Shown here: positions 45,243 to 54,914 of the stretch, in pieces
How the letters are laid out: every line of letters starts with the position of its first letter
Numbering within the stretch: the first letter of the stretch is position 1
Assembly (NCBI GenBank): GCA_030148505.1
Contig: JASBTI010000016.1
Location: 186,001 to 250,000, forward strand
Direction of reading: 5' to 3'
Length of the DNA stretch: 64,000 nucleotides
DNA from: Rhodanobacter sp.
Lineage (GTDB): Bacteria; Pseudomonadota; Gammaproteobacteria; Xanthomonadales; Rhodanobacteraceae
The notes under the pieces: model-generated
What the model saw: only the letters and a program-made list of their open reading frames with translations
Databases searched by the model: none
What the model was told of the DNA's origin: nothing
Translations under genes and position numbers: made by a program

Positions 45243-46367
45243 ATGACCGCCATGCCTGACTTTCCCCACCTCTGGTCTTATCTGATTGCTTGGCTCAGCG
45301 ACCACGCGGTGGTCCCACTGCTGGCCTTGCTGCACGTCAACGGTCTGGCCGGCGACCCGCGGCAAATTGCCGAGGCGCTGCTGATTGCAGCCGTGCAGGT
45401 GTCGATCATCGGCCTCGTCTTCCGCCCGCTGGAAAGCTGGGTGCCAGCCGAGCACTGGAGCGATCGTCGGCTGACCCGGGTCGATCGCAACTACACGTTA
45501 CTGATGCTGCTCGGCATCTTTCCGCTGTTCACCTATCTGGTGCTCACCCCATTCAGCCACCTGTTTGGCGGTACCGATGCGAACACCAGCAGCAGTTCGC
45601 CGCTGGCGATCAGCCATCTGATCCCGTGGTTCAACCATCACCCGCTGCTGCTGTTCCTGTTCTATTACGTGATCTACGATTTCGTCTACTACTGGATGCA
45701 TCGCACCCAGCATGCAATCCCATGGTGGTGGGCGTTGCACAGCATGCATCACAGCCAGCGCCAGATGAGTTGCTGGACCAACGACCGTGGCAGCTTGGTG
45801 GACGGCTTCATCCAGTCGATGATCCTGGCCGTGGTCGGTCTGGTGATAGGGGTGCAGCCGGACGAGTTCGCCTGGTTGATGCTGCTCGGAGAGTTGGCGC
45901 AGAATTTTTCGCATGCCAACGTGCGAATCGGGTTCGGCCGGGCGTTCGAGCGGGTGTTTGTCGATCCCAAGTTTCACCGCCTGCATCACATGCTGGTCGA
46001 TCCGCAGCGGCCGAGCCTGCACAACTGCAACTACGGGCAAGTGTTTACGGTGTGGGACGTGTTGTTCGGCACCGCGTTGTACGGCGAGGCGCCAAGACCC
46101 ACCGGCGTAGGTGATCCGATCGTCGATGCCGACAACAACTACGGCCTGATTGGCCTGCATTGGGCGGCGCTGAAGCGCTTCTGGGGCGCGGTCTGGTGTC
46201 GGGCCGGCTGGATCCCGGGCGAGGTGGCGTTTGGCGAGGACTACCGGCCGGTTCCGGTCAGCCAGCTTGACCTGCATACGTTCGTCCACGCCGCCCCGAT
46301 GGACACGGCTGCCGAGGCGGCCCCGCCTCCAGTCCATGCCGCCTCGGGGGAAGAGGTGCCGGGTTGA
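45243..46367 (+). CDS. Sterol-desaturase-family (fatty acid hydroxylase superfamily) membrane enzyme
   Basis: About 374 aa; the ATG reading MTAMPDFPHLW is chosen, with MPDFPHLW as an alternative. Four to six hydrophobic helices. The His clusters of the di-iron active site are clear: DFVYYWMHRTQHAIPWWWALHSMHHSQRQMSCWTNDR, then KFHRLHHMLVDPQRPSLHNCNYGQVFTVWDVLFGTALY. Bacterial members hydroxylate or desaturate lipids such as ornithine lipids, hopanoids or carotenoids; the substrate cannot be told. Encoded divergently from the S9 peptidase gene. Confidence 0.92.
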   Translation: MTAMPDFPHLWSYLIAWLSDHAVVPLLALLHVNGLAGDPRQIAEALLIAAVQVSIIGLVFRPLESWVPAEHWSDRRLTRVDRNYTLLMLLGIFPLFTYLVLTPFSHLFGGTDANTSSSSPLAISHLIPWFNHHPLLLFLFYYVIYDFVYYWMHRTQHAIPWWWALHSMHHSQRQMSCWTNDRGSLVDGFIQSMILAVVGLVIGVQPDEFAWLMLLGELAQNFSHANVRIGFGRAFERVFVDPKFHRLHHMLVDPQRPSLHNCNYGQVFTVWDVLFGTALYGEAPRPTGVGDPIVDADNNYGLIGLHWAALKRFWGAVWCRAGWIPGEVAFGEDYRPVPVSQLDLHTFVHAAPMDTAAEAAPPPVHAASGEEVPG

Positions 46368-46405
46368 TGCGTTGAGGGGTGAACCGCGGCCCCCGGGCGG
46401 CGCGA

Positions 46406-47371
46406 CTACCAGGGCAGCGCCCGTAGGTCGACGTTGCCGCCGGTAAGCACGACCCCGACCCGCCGACCGGCGAACTGCGCGGGCTTTTTCAACAGCGCCG
46501 CCATAACCGTAGCGCTGGAGACTTCCACCACCATTTTCAGCTCGGACCAGAGCAATTGCATCGCCGCAATCGCTTCGCGGTCGCTGACGGTAATGACTTG
46601 CACATGATGCTGGCGCAAGGCGTCGAAGTTGGACGCACCAATCAACGCGCGCAATCCATCGCACAGCGTGTCGGGTACCATCGAGTGGAGGCGTGCACCC
46701 TGCGCCAGCGATTGCGCCGCATCGTCGGCGCCTTGCGGTTCGGCACCGAACAACATCAGCGCCGGGTTGAGTGCATGCGCCACGATGGCTGTGCCACTGG
46801 CCAATCCACCGCCACCGATCGGGGTGATCAAGCTGTCCAGCCCTTCGGCCTGGCGCAGCAGTTCGAGCGCAACTGTGCCCTGACCGGCCATCACCTCGGT
46901 GTTGGCATACGGGTGAATCAGTACCGCGCCGGTACGCTGCTGCACCTCGGCGGCAGTCTGTTCGCGTGCCGCCTGGGTGGGGGCGCAGCGATGCAGAATC
47001 GCACCTGCATGCTGGATCGCCGCGACCTTTGCCTGCACGGCTCCCTCAGGAATCACCACGTGAGCGCTGATTCCGCGGGTGGCGGCGGCCAGCGCCAGGG
47101 CATTGCCGTGGTTGCCGGAGGAATGCGTAACCACGCCGTTTGCGGCCTGCGCCTCGCTCAACGCCCATACCGCATTGCAGGCCCCGCGAAACTTGAAGGC
47201 GCCTCCGCGCTGCAGGTTTTCGCATTTGAAGTGCAGCTCGGCGCCGCTCAGCGCGTCCAGCGTTGCACTGCGCAATACCGGTGTCACCTGGGCGTGCGGC
47301 GCGATGCGTGCGGCAGCATCGCGAATTTGTCCGATGGCTGGCAGCGCAGCATCGTTCTCCGGCAGCTTCAT
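46406..47371 (-). CDS. PLP-dependent serine/threonine dehydratase-like enzyme (possible serine racemase)
   Basis: 321 aa of the fold-type II PLP family. PLP-binding Lys lies in ENLQRGGAFKFRGACNAV, the Asn/Ser loop is THSSGNHGNALALAA, and the phosphate-binding loop is TPIGGGGLASGTAI. There is no C-terminal ACT regulatory domain, so it resembles catabolic threonine dehydratase/TdcB or serine racemase rather than IlvA. Its start overlaps the stop of the epimerase gene by 4 bp (ATGA). Confidence 0.92.
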   Translation of the reverse strand: MKLPENDAALPAIGQIRDAAARIAPHAQVTPVLRSATLDALSGAELHFKCENLQRGGAFKFRGACNAVWALSEAQAANGVVTHSSGNHGNALALAAATRGISAHVVIPEGAVQAKVAAIQHAGAILHRCAPTQAAREQTAAEVQQRTGAVLIHPYANTEVMAGQGTVALELLRQAEGLDSLITPIGGGGLASGTAIVAHALNPALMLFGAEPQGADDAAQSLAQGARLHSMVPDTLCDGLRALIGASNFDALRQHHVQVITVSDREAIAAMQLLWSELKMVVEVSSATVMAALLKKPAQFAGRRVGVVLTGGNVDLRALPW

Positions 47372-48366
47372 GAGGGGTCGACCTCCACGCCACAGCGGAA
47401 TCGACGTTCAGCACCGGGCAACAGGCGAATCGCCGTTGTGCAATCAGGTCGATTGAACGCATCGGCCATGCATTCCATCGGCTCCAGCGCGACCGCGCGC
47501 CGCGCATCCCGGCTCACCGTGTCCGCGGTAAACGCATGCATCACCCCGCGCTCTTGCCATACCGCGATGCCTAGCCCGCTGACGGGGTCGTGCAGTCGCG
47601 TGCGGATACGCCCGTCGGGATCGGCACCGAGCTCGCAGTATTCCTGATCGATGATGGCGTCGCCGATGCGCCGCGGTGCGCGAAAATCCAGCGCCGGGAC
47701 ATGGTCCAGCGATACGTAAGCGGCTTGATCGGCAAGCGGGATAAGGTCGGCGTCGGTACGAATAACGGTCTGCGCCGGAATCTGCAGCTGCCAGTCCTCG
47801 ATGCCGCCAGCGGCCAGGCGGAAATAGGGATGCCATCCGAAAAAGCATGGTGCCGCCTCGTTGCCGACGTTGCGCATCAGCGCTTCCAGGGTCATCCCCT
47901 GGGCGTCCAGGGTGAAGCGGACGCTGAGGTCGACCGCATGCGGATAGCCCGGCTGTGGGCGGATCGCTGCGCTGCTGAGCATGACGCTGGCGCCGTCATT
48001 GTCGGCGAGCAGCGAGTCGACGGCAAAGTCCACATCGCGCACGAAACCGTGCCGGCTGGCCCGCTGGGTATCGTTTACGCCCGGTTGCAGGTCCTGCGAT
48101 TGGCCGTCGAAGCGATAGCGCGCATCACCGATACGCCCGGCAAAAGGCACCATGATGGCAAAGCGGGAGCCGGGTCGGCGGAGGACTTCGTCGGCGTTTC
48201 GGTAGCCGTCGGCAAGATCGTGCACGACACCATGTCGCACCACCTCGAAACCGAGCACGGCAGCGCCATGCCGCGCAATACGCAGTCGTCGTCGGCTGGC
48301 CGTATCGTTCAGCACCACGATCTCCTGCTTCCCCCACCAGGTCGACTCTGCCGCGTAGCGCGTCAT
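47368..48366 (-). CDS. Aldose 1-epimerase family protein
   Basis: 332 aa with the galactose-mutarotase beta-sandwich pattern. Catalytic pair: His in PCFFGWHPYFRL and Glu in VALEPMECMADAFNRPD. Other conserved parts: SRFAIMVPFAGRIGDARYRFDG and SRHGFVRDVDFAVD. Interconverts sugar anomers; substrate unknown. No signal peptide. It is coupled to the downstream dehydratase by a 4-bp overlap and divergent from pepN, 73 bp apart, so the two share a short promoter region. Confidence 0.9.
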   Translation of the reverse strand: MTRYAAESTWWGKQEIVVLNDTASRRRLRIARHGAAVLGFEVVRHGVVHDLADGYRNADEVLRRPGSRFAIMVPFAGRIGDARYRFDGQSQDLQPGVNDTQRASRHGFVRDVDFAVDSLLADNDGASVMLSSAAIRPQPGYPHAVDLSVRFTLDAQGMTLEALMRNVGNEAAPCFFGWHPYFRLAAGGIEDWQLQIPAQTVIRTDADLIPLADQAAYVSLDHVPALDFRAPRRIGDAIIDQEYCELGADPDGRIRTRLHDPVSGLGIAVWQERGVMHAFTADTVSRDARRAVALEPMECMADAFNRPDCTTAIRLLPGAERRFRCGVEVDPS

Positions 48367-48439
48367 CCGATTTTCCTGCGATTGAAAGTCTGCATGTTAG
48401 CCTGACCCACCCCCATTTCCAGCGTTGTCCGTTGTTGCC

Positions 48440-51094
48440 ATGAATGCACTGCAAACAGCAAAGCCCGGTTTGATCCATCTTGGCGACTACCGGCCGCCGG
48501 CCTGGCGGGCCGACACTGTCGAGTTGGTATTTGACCTGGGTATCGAGACTACCGAGGTGACAGCACGACTTCGCCTGTGCCGTGATCCCGCGCAAGACCA
48601 GATACTGCGCCTGGACGGCGAAAACTTGCAGCTGCTCTCGATCACGCTGGATGGTGAGACGGTTCCCGCTACGGCCTATCGCCATGGCAACGGGGTGCTG
48701 GAGGTCGAAGGTGTGGCCGACGGCAGCGTGCTGGAAACCCGTGTGCGGCTGAAGCCTGCCAGCAACACCACGCTGGAGGGTCTGTACCTTTCCGGCAGTC
48801 CCGAAAACGGTTTTCTGTTGACCCAGTGTGAGGCCGAAGGGTTTCGTCATATCACCTTCTTTCCCGACCGTCCCGACGTGCAGTCGCGTTATACGGTGAC
48901 CTTGCGCGCCGACCGCGCGCGTTTTCCGGTGCTGCTGGCCGGCGGCAATGCCGACGGCAGCGGTGAACTGCCCGATGGCCGCCATTGGGTCCGCTTTGTC
49001 GATCCGCACCCCAAACCCAGTTACCTGTTTGCCCTGGTGGCCGGTCGTCTGGAACACATTGCGCGCGACTACGTGACTGCCGAAGGCCGTGCGGTGACAT
49101 TGAAGATCTGGTCCGAGGCCGAGGTCATCGGGCGCTGCCATTACGCGATGGATGCGCTGGAACGCGCGATGCGCTGGGATGAGCAGGCGTACGGGCGCAA
49201 TTACGATCTGGATACCTTCCATATCGTTGCCACCCAGGATTTCAACATGGGCGCGATGGAGAACAAGGGTCTCAACGTCTTCAACGCCAAATACCTGCTG
49301 GCCGACCCGGACTGCAGCACCGACGACGAATACCGGCATGTCGAGGCGGTGGTCGCGCACGAATACTTCCATAACTGGAGCGGCAACCGGGTGACCTGCC
49401 GCGACTGGTTCCAGCTGTCGCTGAAGGAAGGCCTCACCGTATACCGCGAACAGAGTTTCTCGGCCGAGATGAATTCGGCGCCCTTGAAGCGCATCGAAGA
49501 TGTGGCATTGCTGCGTCGCGCCCAGTTTCCCGAAGACGCGGGGCCGCTGGCGCACCCGGTGCGCCCGGCGCAGTACAGCGAAATCAACAATTTCTATACC
49601 GCTACCGTGTACGAAAAGGGTGCCGAGCTGGTGCGCATGGTGGCCGGTCGTCTCGGCCAAGCCGGCTTCCGGCGTGGCATGGATCTGTATTTCGACCGTA
49701 ACGACGGACGTGCCGCCACTTTGGAGGACTTCCTCGGCGCGCTAGGTGAGGCCAATCGCATCGATTTGATGCCCTACCTGGCGTGGTACGGCCAGCCCGG
49801 CACGCCACGCCTGAGGGCTCGTGGCCATTACGATGCCACACGCAAGGAATACACCTTGCTGCTGTCGCAATGGAACCGGTCAAGCGCTATCGGGCGAGAG
49901 GTGGCGCCACCGTTGCCGATTCCCGTCAAGTTGGCGTTGTTCTCGCGCCGTGGCGAGATGTTGCCCTTGCAGTTGCCGGGTGACACCGCTGCTGCGCCCA
50001 ACGAGCGCGTGCTGGTACTGGTCGAGACCGAGCAGCGATTTGTCTTCGGCGGTATCGATGAGGCGCCGATTCCCTCATTGCTGCGCGGGTTCTCGGCGCC
50101 GGTCATTCTGGAGTGCGACTACGCGCCGGATGAACTGGCCCTGCTGCTGGCTCACGACATCGACGGTTTCAATCGCTGGGAGGCCGGTCAGCAGCTGGCG
50201 GCACGGGCTTACGAGGAGCTGCGCGACGGCGCCACCAGCGGCGCATTGTCGGCCTGGTGCGACGCGCTGGCACAGTTGTTCGGCAGCCCGGAGCTGGATA
50301 ACGCCTTGCTGGCGAATCTGCTGACCCCACCCGGCGAAATCGAGTTGGCGGAACGCGAAACGGCGGTCGATCCGCAGCGGATCCACATGCTGCGTCAGAG
50401 TCTCCAGCAGCGACTGGCGGAACGGCTTGGCGCCGAGGCTCTGCAGCGGCGCTTTCACAGCCTGCCCAGCGGAGATGGTGCTTTGCTGGATGCGGCGAGC
50501 CAGGCGCGGCGTCGACTCAAACGACGCGTGCTCGAATTGCTAGCGTTGATCGACAATTCCAGTGCGTGCCGAATGGCCACGGCCATGTACCAGGATGCGA
50601 CAGGCATGACCGAACGGATTGCCGCGCTGGACGTGTTGGTGCGCTGCGACGATGCCAATGTTGAAGCTATCTTGAAGCTGTTTCGCCACGATCGCGCGGA
50701 CAACCCGCAGGCCCTGGATAAGTGGTTTACGGTGCAGGCGACGGTGCCGGGGGAGACTGCGCTGCAGCGGGTGCTGACGCTGGAGACCGACCCCGCGTTC
50801 ACGCTGCGCAATCCGAACCGGGTGCAGGCATTGCTGGGTGCCTTCGTGCGGAGCAATCCGAGTGGCTTCCATCGCGTCGATGGCGCCGGTTACCGCTATC
50901 TGGCCGAACGGCTGGCCGCGCTTGATGCCCTCAACCCGCAGGTTGCCGCTCGGCTGGCGATGGCTTTCAATGGATGGCAGCGGCTGGAACCGCAACGCCG
51001 TGACGGGGCGCGTGACGCGTTGGAAACACTGGCCGCGCGGGAAGGCCTTTCACGCAATCTGGTAGAAATTCTCGACGGGGTGCTGAGGCATTGA
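48440..51094 (+). CDS. pepN: PepN, aminopeptidase N (M1)
   Basis: 884 aa from the ATG reading MNALQTAKPGLIHLGDYRPPAW; the track begins 15 bp earlier at a less likely codon. Exopeptidase motif GAMENKGLN (in ATQDFNMGAMEN), zinc site VAHEYFHNWSGNRVTCRDWFQLSLKEGLT (HExxH with the third ligand Glu 18 residues on), and catalytic Tyr in FYTATVYEKGAELVRM. The C-terminal helical DUF3458 domain spans about residues 440-880. Removes N-terminal residues from peptides in the cytoplasm. Confidence 0.96.
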   Translation: MNALQTAKPGLIHLGDYRPPAWRADTVELVFDLGIETTEVTARLRLCRDPAQDQILRLDGENLQLLSITLDGETVPATAYRHGNGVLEVEGVADGSVLETRVRLKPASNTTLEGLYLSGSPENGFLLTQCEAEGFRHITFFPDRPDVQSRYTVTLRADRARFPVLLAGGNADGSGELPDGRHWVRFVDPHPKPSYLFALVAGRLEHIARDYVTAEGRAVTLKIWSEAEVIGRCHYAMDALERAMRWDEQAYGRNYDLDTFHIVATQDFNMGAMENKGLNVFNAKYLLADPDCSTDDEYRHVEAVVAHEYFHNWSGNRVTCRDWFQLSLKEGLTVYREQSFSAEMNSAPLKRIEDVALLRRAQFPEDAGPLAHPVRPAQYSEINNFYTATVYEKGAELVRMVAGRLGQAGFRRGMDLYFDRNDGRAATLEDFLGALGEANRIDLMPYLAWYGQPGTPRLRARGHYDATRKEYTLLLSQWNRSSAIGREVAPPLPIPVKLALFSRRGEMLPLQLPGDTAAAPNERVLVLVETEQRFVFGGIDEAPIPSLLRGFSAPVILECDYAPDELALLLAHDIDGFNRWEAGQQLAARAYEELRDGATSGALSAWCDALAQLFGSPELDNALLANLLTPPGEIELAERETAVDPQRIHMLRQSLQQRLAERLGAEALQRRFHSLPSGDGALLDAASQARRRLKRRVLELLALIDNSSACRMATAMYQDATGMTERIAALDVLVRCDDANVEAILKLFRHDRADNPQALDKWFTVQATVPGETALQRVLTLETDPAFTLRNPNRVQALLGAFVRSNPSGFHRVDGAGYRYLAERLAALDALNPQVAARLAMAFNGWQRLEPQRRDGARDALETLAAREGLSRNLVEILDGVLRH

Positions 51095-51189
51095 TGGTCG
51101 CTTCAGATGGACCAAAAGCTGCCGGCTCGCGTGCGCATCCGATCTGAAACGGAGCACGGGCGTGATCGCCATCGATCATGACCAGAAGT

Positions 51190-51375
51190 TCAGGCGTCCA
51201 GGTGGTTCAAGGCTTCCAGCAGGTTGCTCATCCGCGATTCCAGCCTCGGCTGCAATACACGCCGCTGACGTTCGTCGCGCTCGCTCAGGCGATCAATGGC
51301 CATTTCCACCTGGCCCAGCTCGACCAACAAATCATGGCGCGGGTAGACCGGTTCAAAATTGATGCTCATGTCCAT
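51190..51375 (-). CDS. Small hypothetical protein (61 aa)
   Basis: The ATG reading MDMSINFEPVYPRHDLLVELGQVEMAIDRLSERDERQRRVLQPRLES is chosen because GAGAGGGA lies upstream; the 111-aa track form adds a less coherent extension. Charged and helical, with a heptad-like middle that could form a coiled coil. No membrane segment. I do not recognise a family. It stands alone after pepN, convergent with it. Confidence 0.55.
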   Translation of the reverse strand: MDMSINFEPVYPRHDLLVELGQVEMAIDRLSERDERQRRVLQPRLESRMSNLLEALNHLDA

Positions 51376-51564
51376 CTCGGCGTCCCTCTCGTTGGTTGGT
51401 AAAGAGAAGGATGCAACGGGCGTGCCAATAGCTGGTTCGAGTCCTGGGGGGGTGACCTGCATCGCGCGACTGACGCAGCACGTCAGCAGCTGTCGCGAAC
51501 TGGCATGAATTTCCGTTTTAGTCACCGCATGTTCACACGCTCGGAGTAACTATCGGTCTGCGTC

Positions 51565-51713
51565 GAGAGGGAGCGCAAGCTCTTTCACCCCAATTTTTCC
51601 GGTTTCTGGCGCCCGGCAATACGGTCATCCTGGATTCCCCCTGTTCCTGAGACCGCCGGGCGCCAGATCTAAGCAGCACAAGGCCCCGCAGGCTCGCCAA
51701 GTCGCGGGGCCTT
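51565..51713 (+). ncRNA. Candidate structured non-coding RNA
   Basis: The centre is TCTGGCGCCCGGC (51605-51617) pairing perfectly with 51655-51667. Inside it is a smaller CGGTC/GACCG helix and a C-rich loop containing GATTCCCCCTGTTCC. A hairpin precedes it and the 10-bp AAGGCCCCGC hairpin follows as a possible terminator. C-rich loops on stable stems are common in bacterial sRNAs, including Xanthomonas sX13. Strand and ends are uncertain; no match to 6S, SRP, RNase P or tmRNA signatures was seen. Confidence 0.3.
51680..51713 (+). terminator. GC-rich hairpin, possible bidirectional terminator
   Basis: AAGGCCCCGC pairs with GCGGGGCCTT over a 14-nt loop. AA/TT ends are within the stem, and the 3' side continues GGCATTT. 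Could end a plus-strand transcript from the candidate ncRNA. Confidence 0.5.
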
Positions 51714-51736
51714 GGCATTTCCGGGCCTGAAAAGAC

Positions 51737-51763
51737 GACGGCATCCCGAAGGATGCCGTCTTG
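51737..51763 (+). terminator. Second hairpin, possible terminator
   Basis: GACGGCATCC-CGAA-GGATGCCGTC, a perfect 10-bp stem with a tetraloop, followed by TTGCTTCCTT on the plus strand and by GTCTTTTC on the minus strand, so it could terminate in either direction. Confidence 0.6.
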
Positions 51764-51955
51764 CTTCCTTCCCCGGCACGCAATCAGACCCCTGTCCGTC
51801 CGATCTCGGCGCGCAGCATGCGCAGCGTCTGCCCGTGGAAGTGCAGGATTATCAAAGCAAAATTTGGGCCAATAGCTATGGGTGGGTAGCGGAGCGCCGC
51901 TGACGTTACCATAGCGACCTCATTCGTCACTTTATTGCACGGTCGGGGCAAAACC

Positions 51956-53830
51956 ATGCAGCACCCCACGCTTTATGACGTCATCGTGATCGGCGGTGGC
52001 CATGCAGGCACCGAAGCGGCGCTGGCGGCGGCGCGTTGCGGCGCCCGCACGCTGCTGCTCAGCCATAACATCGAGACGATTGGCCAGATGAGCTGCAATC
52101 CGGCGATCGGTGGCATCGGCAAAGGTCATCTGGTGAAGGAGATCGATGCCCTGGGGGGCGCGATGGCCCATGCTGCCGATCATGCAGGCATCCAGTGGCG
52201 TACCTTGAACCGTTCCAAAGGGCCGGCTGTGCGGGCAACGCGCTGCCAGGCCGACCGCACGCTGTACAAGGCGGCGATACGGCAGATGGTGGAAACCCAG
52301 CCGAACCTGCAGCTGTTTCAGCAAGCGGTCGATGACCTGATCATCGAGCACGGTCGGGTATGCGGGGTGGTAACCCAAATGGGGTTGTCGTTCCGCGCCC
52401 GAACGGTGGTGCTCACCGCCGGAACGTTCCTTGCCGGCAAAATCCACATCGGCCCGGCCCAATATGCGGCTGGCCGCGCCGGCGATCCGCCGGCTACCAC
52501 GCTAGCGGCGAGGCTGCGGGAGCTGCCGTTGGCGGGGGAACGGCTGAAGACCGGTACCCCGCCGCGCATCGATCGGCGCAGCGTCGATTTCAGCGGGCTC
52601 GAAGAGCAGCCCGGCGACGCACCTGCACCGGTATTTTCTTATCTCGGTTCCCGCGACACGCATCCGGCTCAGGTCAGCTGCTGGATCACCCACACCTCCG
52701 AGCGCACCCATGAATTGATTCGGGGCGCGCTGGATCGCTCGCCGCTATACAGCGGCCAGATCGAAGGTGTAGGTCCGCGTTACTGCCCCTCGATCGAGGA
52801 CAAAGTGGTGCGCTTCGCCGAGAAATCCTCCCACCAGATCTTCATCGAACCGGAGGGGCTGGATACCTTCGAGATATACCCGAACGGGATCTCCACCTCG
52901 CTCCCCTACGATGTGCAGTTGGCTCTGGTGCAGTCGATCCGGGGTTTCGAGAACGCCCACATCACCCGTCCAGGCTATGCGATCGAATACGACTACTTCG
53001 ACCCGCGCGGCCTGCATCCATGGCTGGAAACCCGGGCGCTTCCCGGGTTGTACTTTGCGGGCCAGATCAACGGCACCACTGGCTATGAAGAGGCCGCGGC
53101 CCAGGGGCTGATAGCGGGTTTGAACGCGGCCTTGGCGGTGCAGGGCAAGGCGCCGTGGTATCCGCGCCGGGACGAAGCGTACATCGGCGTGCTGATCGAC
53201 GACCTGACCAGCAACGGGACCATCGAGCCCTACCGCATGTTCACCTCACGCGCCGAGTATCGCCTGCACCTACGCGAGGACAACGCCGACTTGCGTCTCA
53301 CCGAGACAGGTCATGCCTTGGGCGTCGTGCCGCAGATTCGCCATGACGCCTTACGCGCCAAGCGTGAAGCGGTCGAGCGTGAAACGCAGCGGCTGGGGAG
53401 CTTGTGGGCCGGACCGGCCAATGCACTAGGCGCGGCGATCGAGCGCCAGCTGGGACTGACGGTCAGCCGTGAGACCAGGGTCCTGGAGCTGCTGCGCCGC
53501 CCGGAGCTCGATTACGCGAAGCTCGCCACGGTGACGGAACTTGGCCCGATGGTGACACGTGAGGATGTGGCTGCGCAGGTTGAGGTGCAGGTCAAATACG
53601 CCGGCTATCTCCAGCGTCAGCGCGAGGAGATCGAGCGCCAGCAGCGTAACGAACACATCGCGATTCCTGCCGGTTTCGACTACGACAAGGTACGTGGCCT
53701 GTCGGCCGAGGTTCTGCTGAAGCTCAAGCATACACAGCCCGCGACGCTTGGGCAGGCCGCGCGTGTCAGCGGTGTCACCCCCGCGGCAATCTCCCTGCTG
53801 TTGGTACATCTGAAACGTCGCGCCGCCTGA
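51956..53830 (+). CDS. mnmG: MnmG (GidA), tRNA uridine-5-carboxymethylaminomethyl modification enzyme
   Basis: 624 aa from the ATG reading [29 protein letters not shown]. Works with MnmE to modify U34 of several tRNAs. FAD-binding [11 protein letters not shown], the GidA signature GPKxCPSIEDK-equivalent [34 protein letters not shown], and [30 protein letters not shown], then the C-terminal helical MnmE-binding domain. The usual downstream gidB (rsmG) is not here; a GYF/RDD protein follows. Confidence 0.97.
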   Translation: MQHPTLYDVIVIGGGHAGTEAALAAARCGARTLLLSHNIETIGQMSCNPAIGGIGKGHLVKEIDALGGAMAHAADHAGIQWRTLNRSKGPAVRATRCQADRTLYKAAIRQMVETQPNLQLFQQAVDDLIIEHGRVCGVVTQMGLSFRARTVVLTAGTFLAGKIHIGPAQYAAGRAGDPPATTLAARLRELPLAGERLKTGTPPRIDRRSVDFSGLEEQPGDAPAPVFSYLGSRDTHPAQVSCWITHTSERTHELIRGALDRSPLYSGQIEGVGPRYCPSIEDKVVRFAEKSSHQIFIEPEGLDTFEIYPNGISTSLPYDVQLALVQSIRGFENAHITRPGYAIEYDYFDPRGLHPWLETRALPGLYFAGQINGTTGYEEAAAQGLIAGLNAALAVQGKAPWYPRRDEAYIGVLIDDLTSNGTIEPYRMFTSRAEYRLHLREDNADLRLTETGHALGVVPQIRHDALRAKREAVERETQRLGSLWAGPANALGAAIERQLGLTVSRETRVLELLRRPELDYAKLATVTELGPMVTREDVAAQVEVQVKYAGYLQRQREEIERQQRNEHIAIPAGFDYDKVRGLSAEVLLKLKHTQPATLGQAARVSGVTPAAISLLLVHLKRRAA

Positions 53831-53943
53831 TTGCGCCGCACTACCGTGCATGCGCACGCGTAAGTGCCAACCGCGCGACATTCGCACACCAGCTTGCTCG
53901 TGGCATCATGGGTTATTCAAGGCAGTCAGTGGGAGCGGGCACG

Positions 53944-54708
53944 ATGGAAATCTGGATCGGACGGGACGGCGAACGGCACGGCCCGTACAAGGAAGAGGAT
54001 GTGCGCCAATGGCTGCACAGTGGCCAGGTGACCGGCGATGATCTTGCCTGGTACGAAGGCTTGGCCGACTGGCAGCCCTTGTCGGTGTTGTTTCCCGATG
54101 CACCCGCGGCGGCGGCGGTGCCGAGTGCGCCGCCGCCGATCGCACCGCTACCCCAAACGACAGCCGTCGCACTGGAGGACTACGCGGGGTTCTGGAAGCG
54201 CTTGGCCGCGTTTATTCTCGATTACATCGTGTTGTACATCCCCGGAAAGTTGATCGGCATGATGTTTGGGGCCGGAGCTGCCGAGGCGGTGATGCGCCAG
54301 GCCCAGCTGGCTTCCCCCGGTGACCCTCAGGTGGCTTTTGCCGCCATGGCGCAGTATCTGGATACAGTGTGGCCCGCGTTTTTGCTCAGTGCCGTGGTGA
54401 CCTGGTTGTATTTCGCGTTCCTGGAAAGCTCGACCTGGCAGGCCACCGTCGGCAAGCTCGCCCTGGGCATCCGGGTGACCGATCTGCACGGTGAGCGCAT
54501 CAGCCTGCCGCGGGCGCTGGGTCGCTATCCAGCCAAGATGCTCAGCTTCCTGATTCTCTACATCGGCGTGCTGATGGTCGCCTGGACACCCCGCAAACAG
54601 GGGCTGCACGACATGATTGCCGGCACCCTGGTATTGAATGGTCGGGCCAACGAATTCAACGGCGCATCTCCCCGCCCGACCTCGGGCAGCGGCTCGTTCA
54701 GCGCCTGA
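53944..54708 (+). CDS. GYF-domain plus RDD-family membrane protein
   Basis: 254 aa from the ATG reading MEIWIGRDGERHGPYKEEDVRQWLHSGQVTGDDLAWYEGLADWQPLSVL. Residues 1-52 form a GYF_2 (DUF4339) domain that binds short peptides. A Pro/Ala linker follows, then an RDD domain: GFWKRLAAFILDYIVLYIPGKLIGMMFG, LLSAVVTWLYFAFLESSTWQATVGKLALGIRVTDLHGERISLPRALGRYPAKML, HDMIAGTLVLN. Three to four membrane helices. Domain pairing is common in Xanthomonadales; function unknown. Confidence 0.9.
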   Translation: MEIWIGRDGERHGPYKEEDVRQWLHSGQVTGDDLAWYEGLADWQPLSVLFPDAPAAAAVPSAPPPIAPLPQTTAVALEDYAGFWKRLAAFILDYIVLYIPGKLIGMMFGAGAAEAVMRQAQLASPGDPQVAFAAMAQYLDTVWPAFLLSAVVTWLYFAFLESSTWQATVGKLALGIRVTDLHGERISLPRALGRYPAKMLSFLILYIGVLMVAWTPRKQGLHDMIAGTLVLNGRANEFNGASPRPTSGSGSFSA

Positions 54709-54914
54709 CATCGACTCCGCTTCGACGGCGCCGGGGTGTCCATCCGGCGACACCTTCATATCCGGGAAGCCCGTGCGGAGCCGCCTCCCTGCCTTGATAT
54801 CATCAATGGCTGGTGGACTGCTTGGTCTTGGCGGTCGAGCAAAGTCCCCCGGTGGCGAGAGCGTCATTGTCGACGCGACAGGTCACCCGTTTTTCAAGGA
54901 ATCTTAAATCCCCC

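Larger units (their letters stand above)
51376..51955. other. 580-bp structured intergenic region between a small hypothetical gene and mnmG
   Basis: No convincing ORF. Four strong hairpins occur in 170 bp: GAGGGAGC-GCAA-GCTCTTTC followed by ATTTTT (about 51570-51600), a 13-bp perfect stem (51605-51667), a 10-bp stem (51680-51713) and a 10-bp stem (51737-51760). The mnmG promoter probably lies after 51780. The density of structure suggests one or more non-coding RNAs or a terminator array. Confidence 0.55.

Noticed and set aside
51420-51460. tRNA T-arm-like string GGTTCGAGTCC
   Set aside because: The T-stem does not pair properly, and no anticodon arm, D arm or acceptor stem can be built around it.
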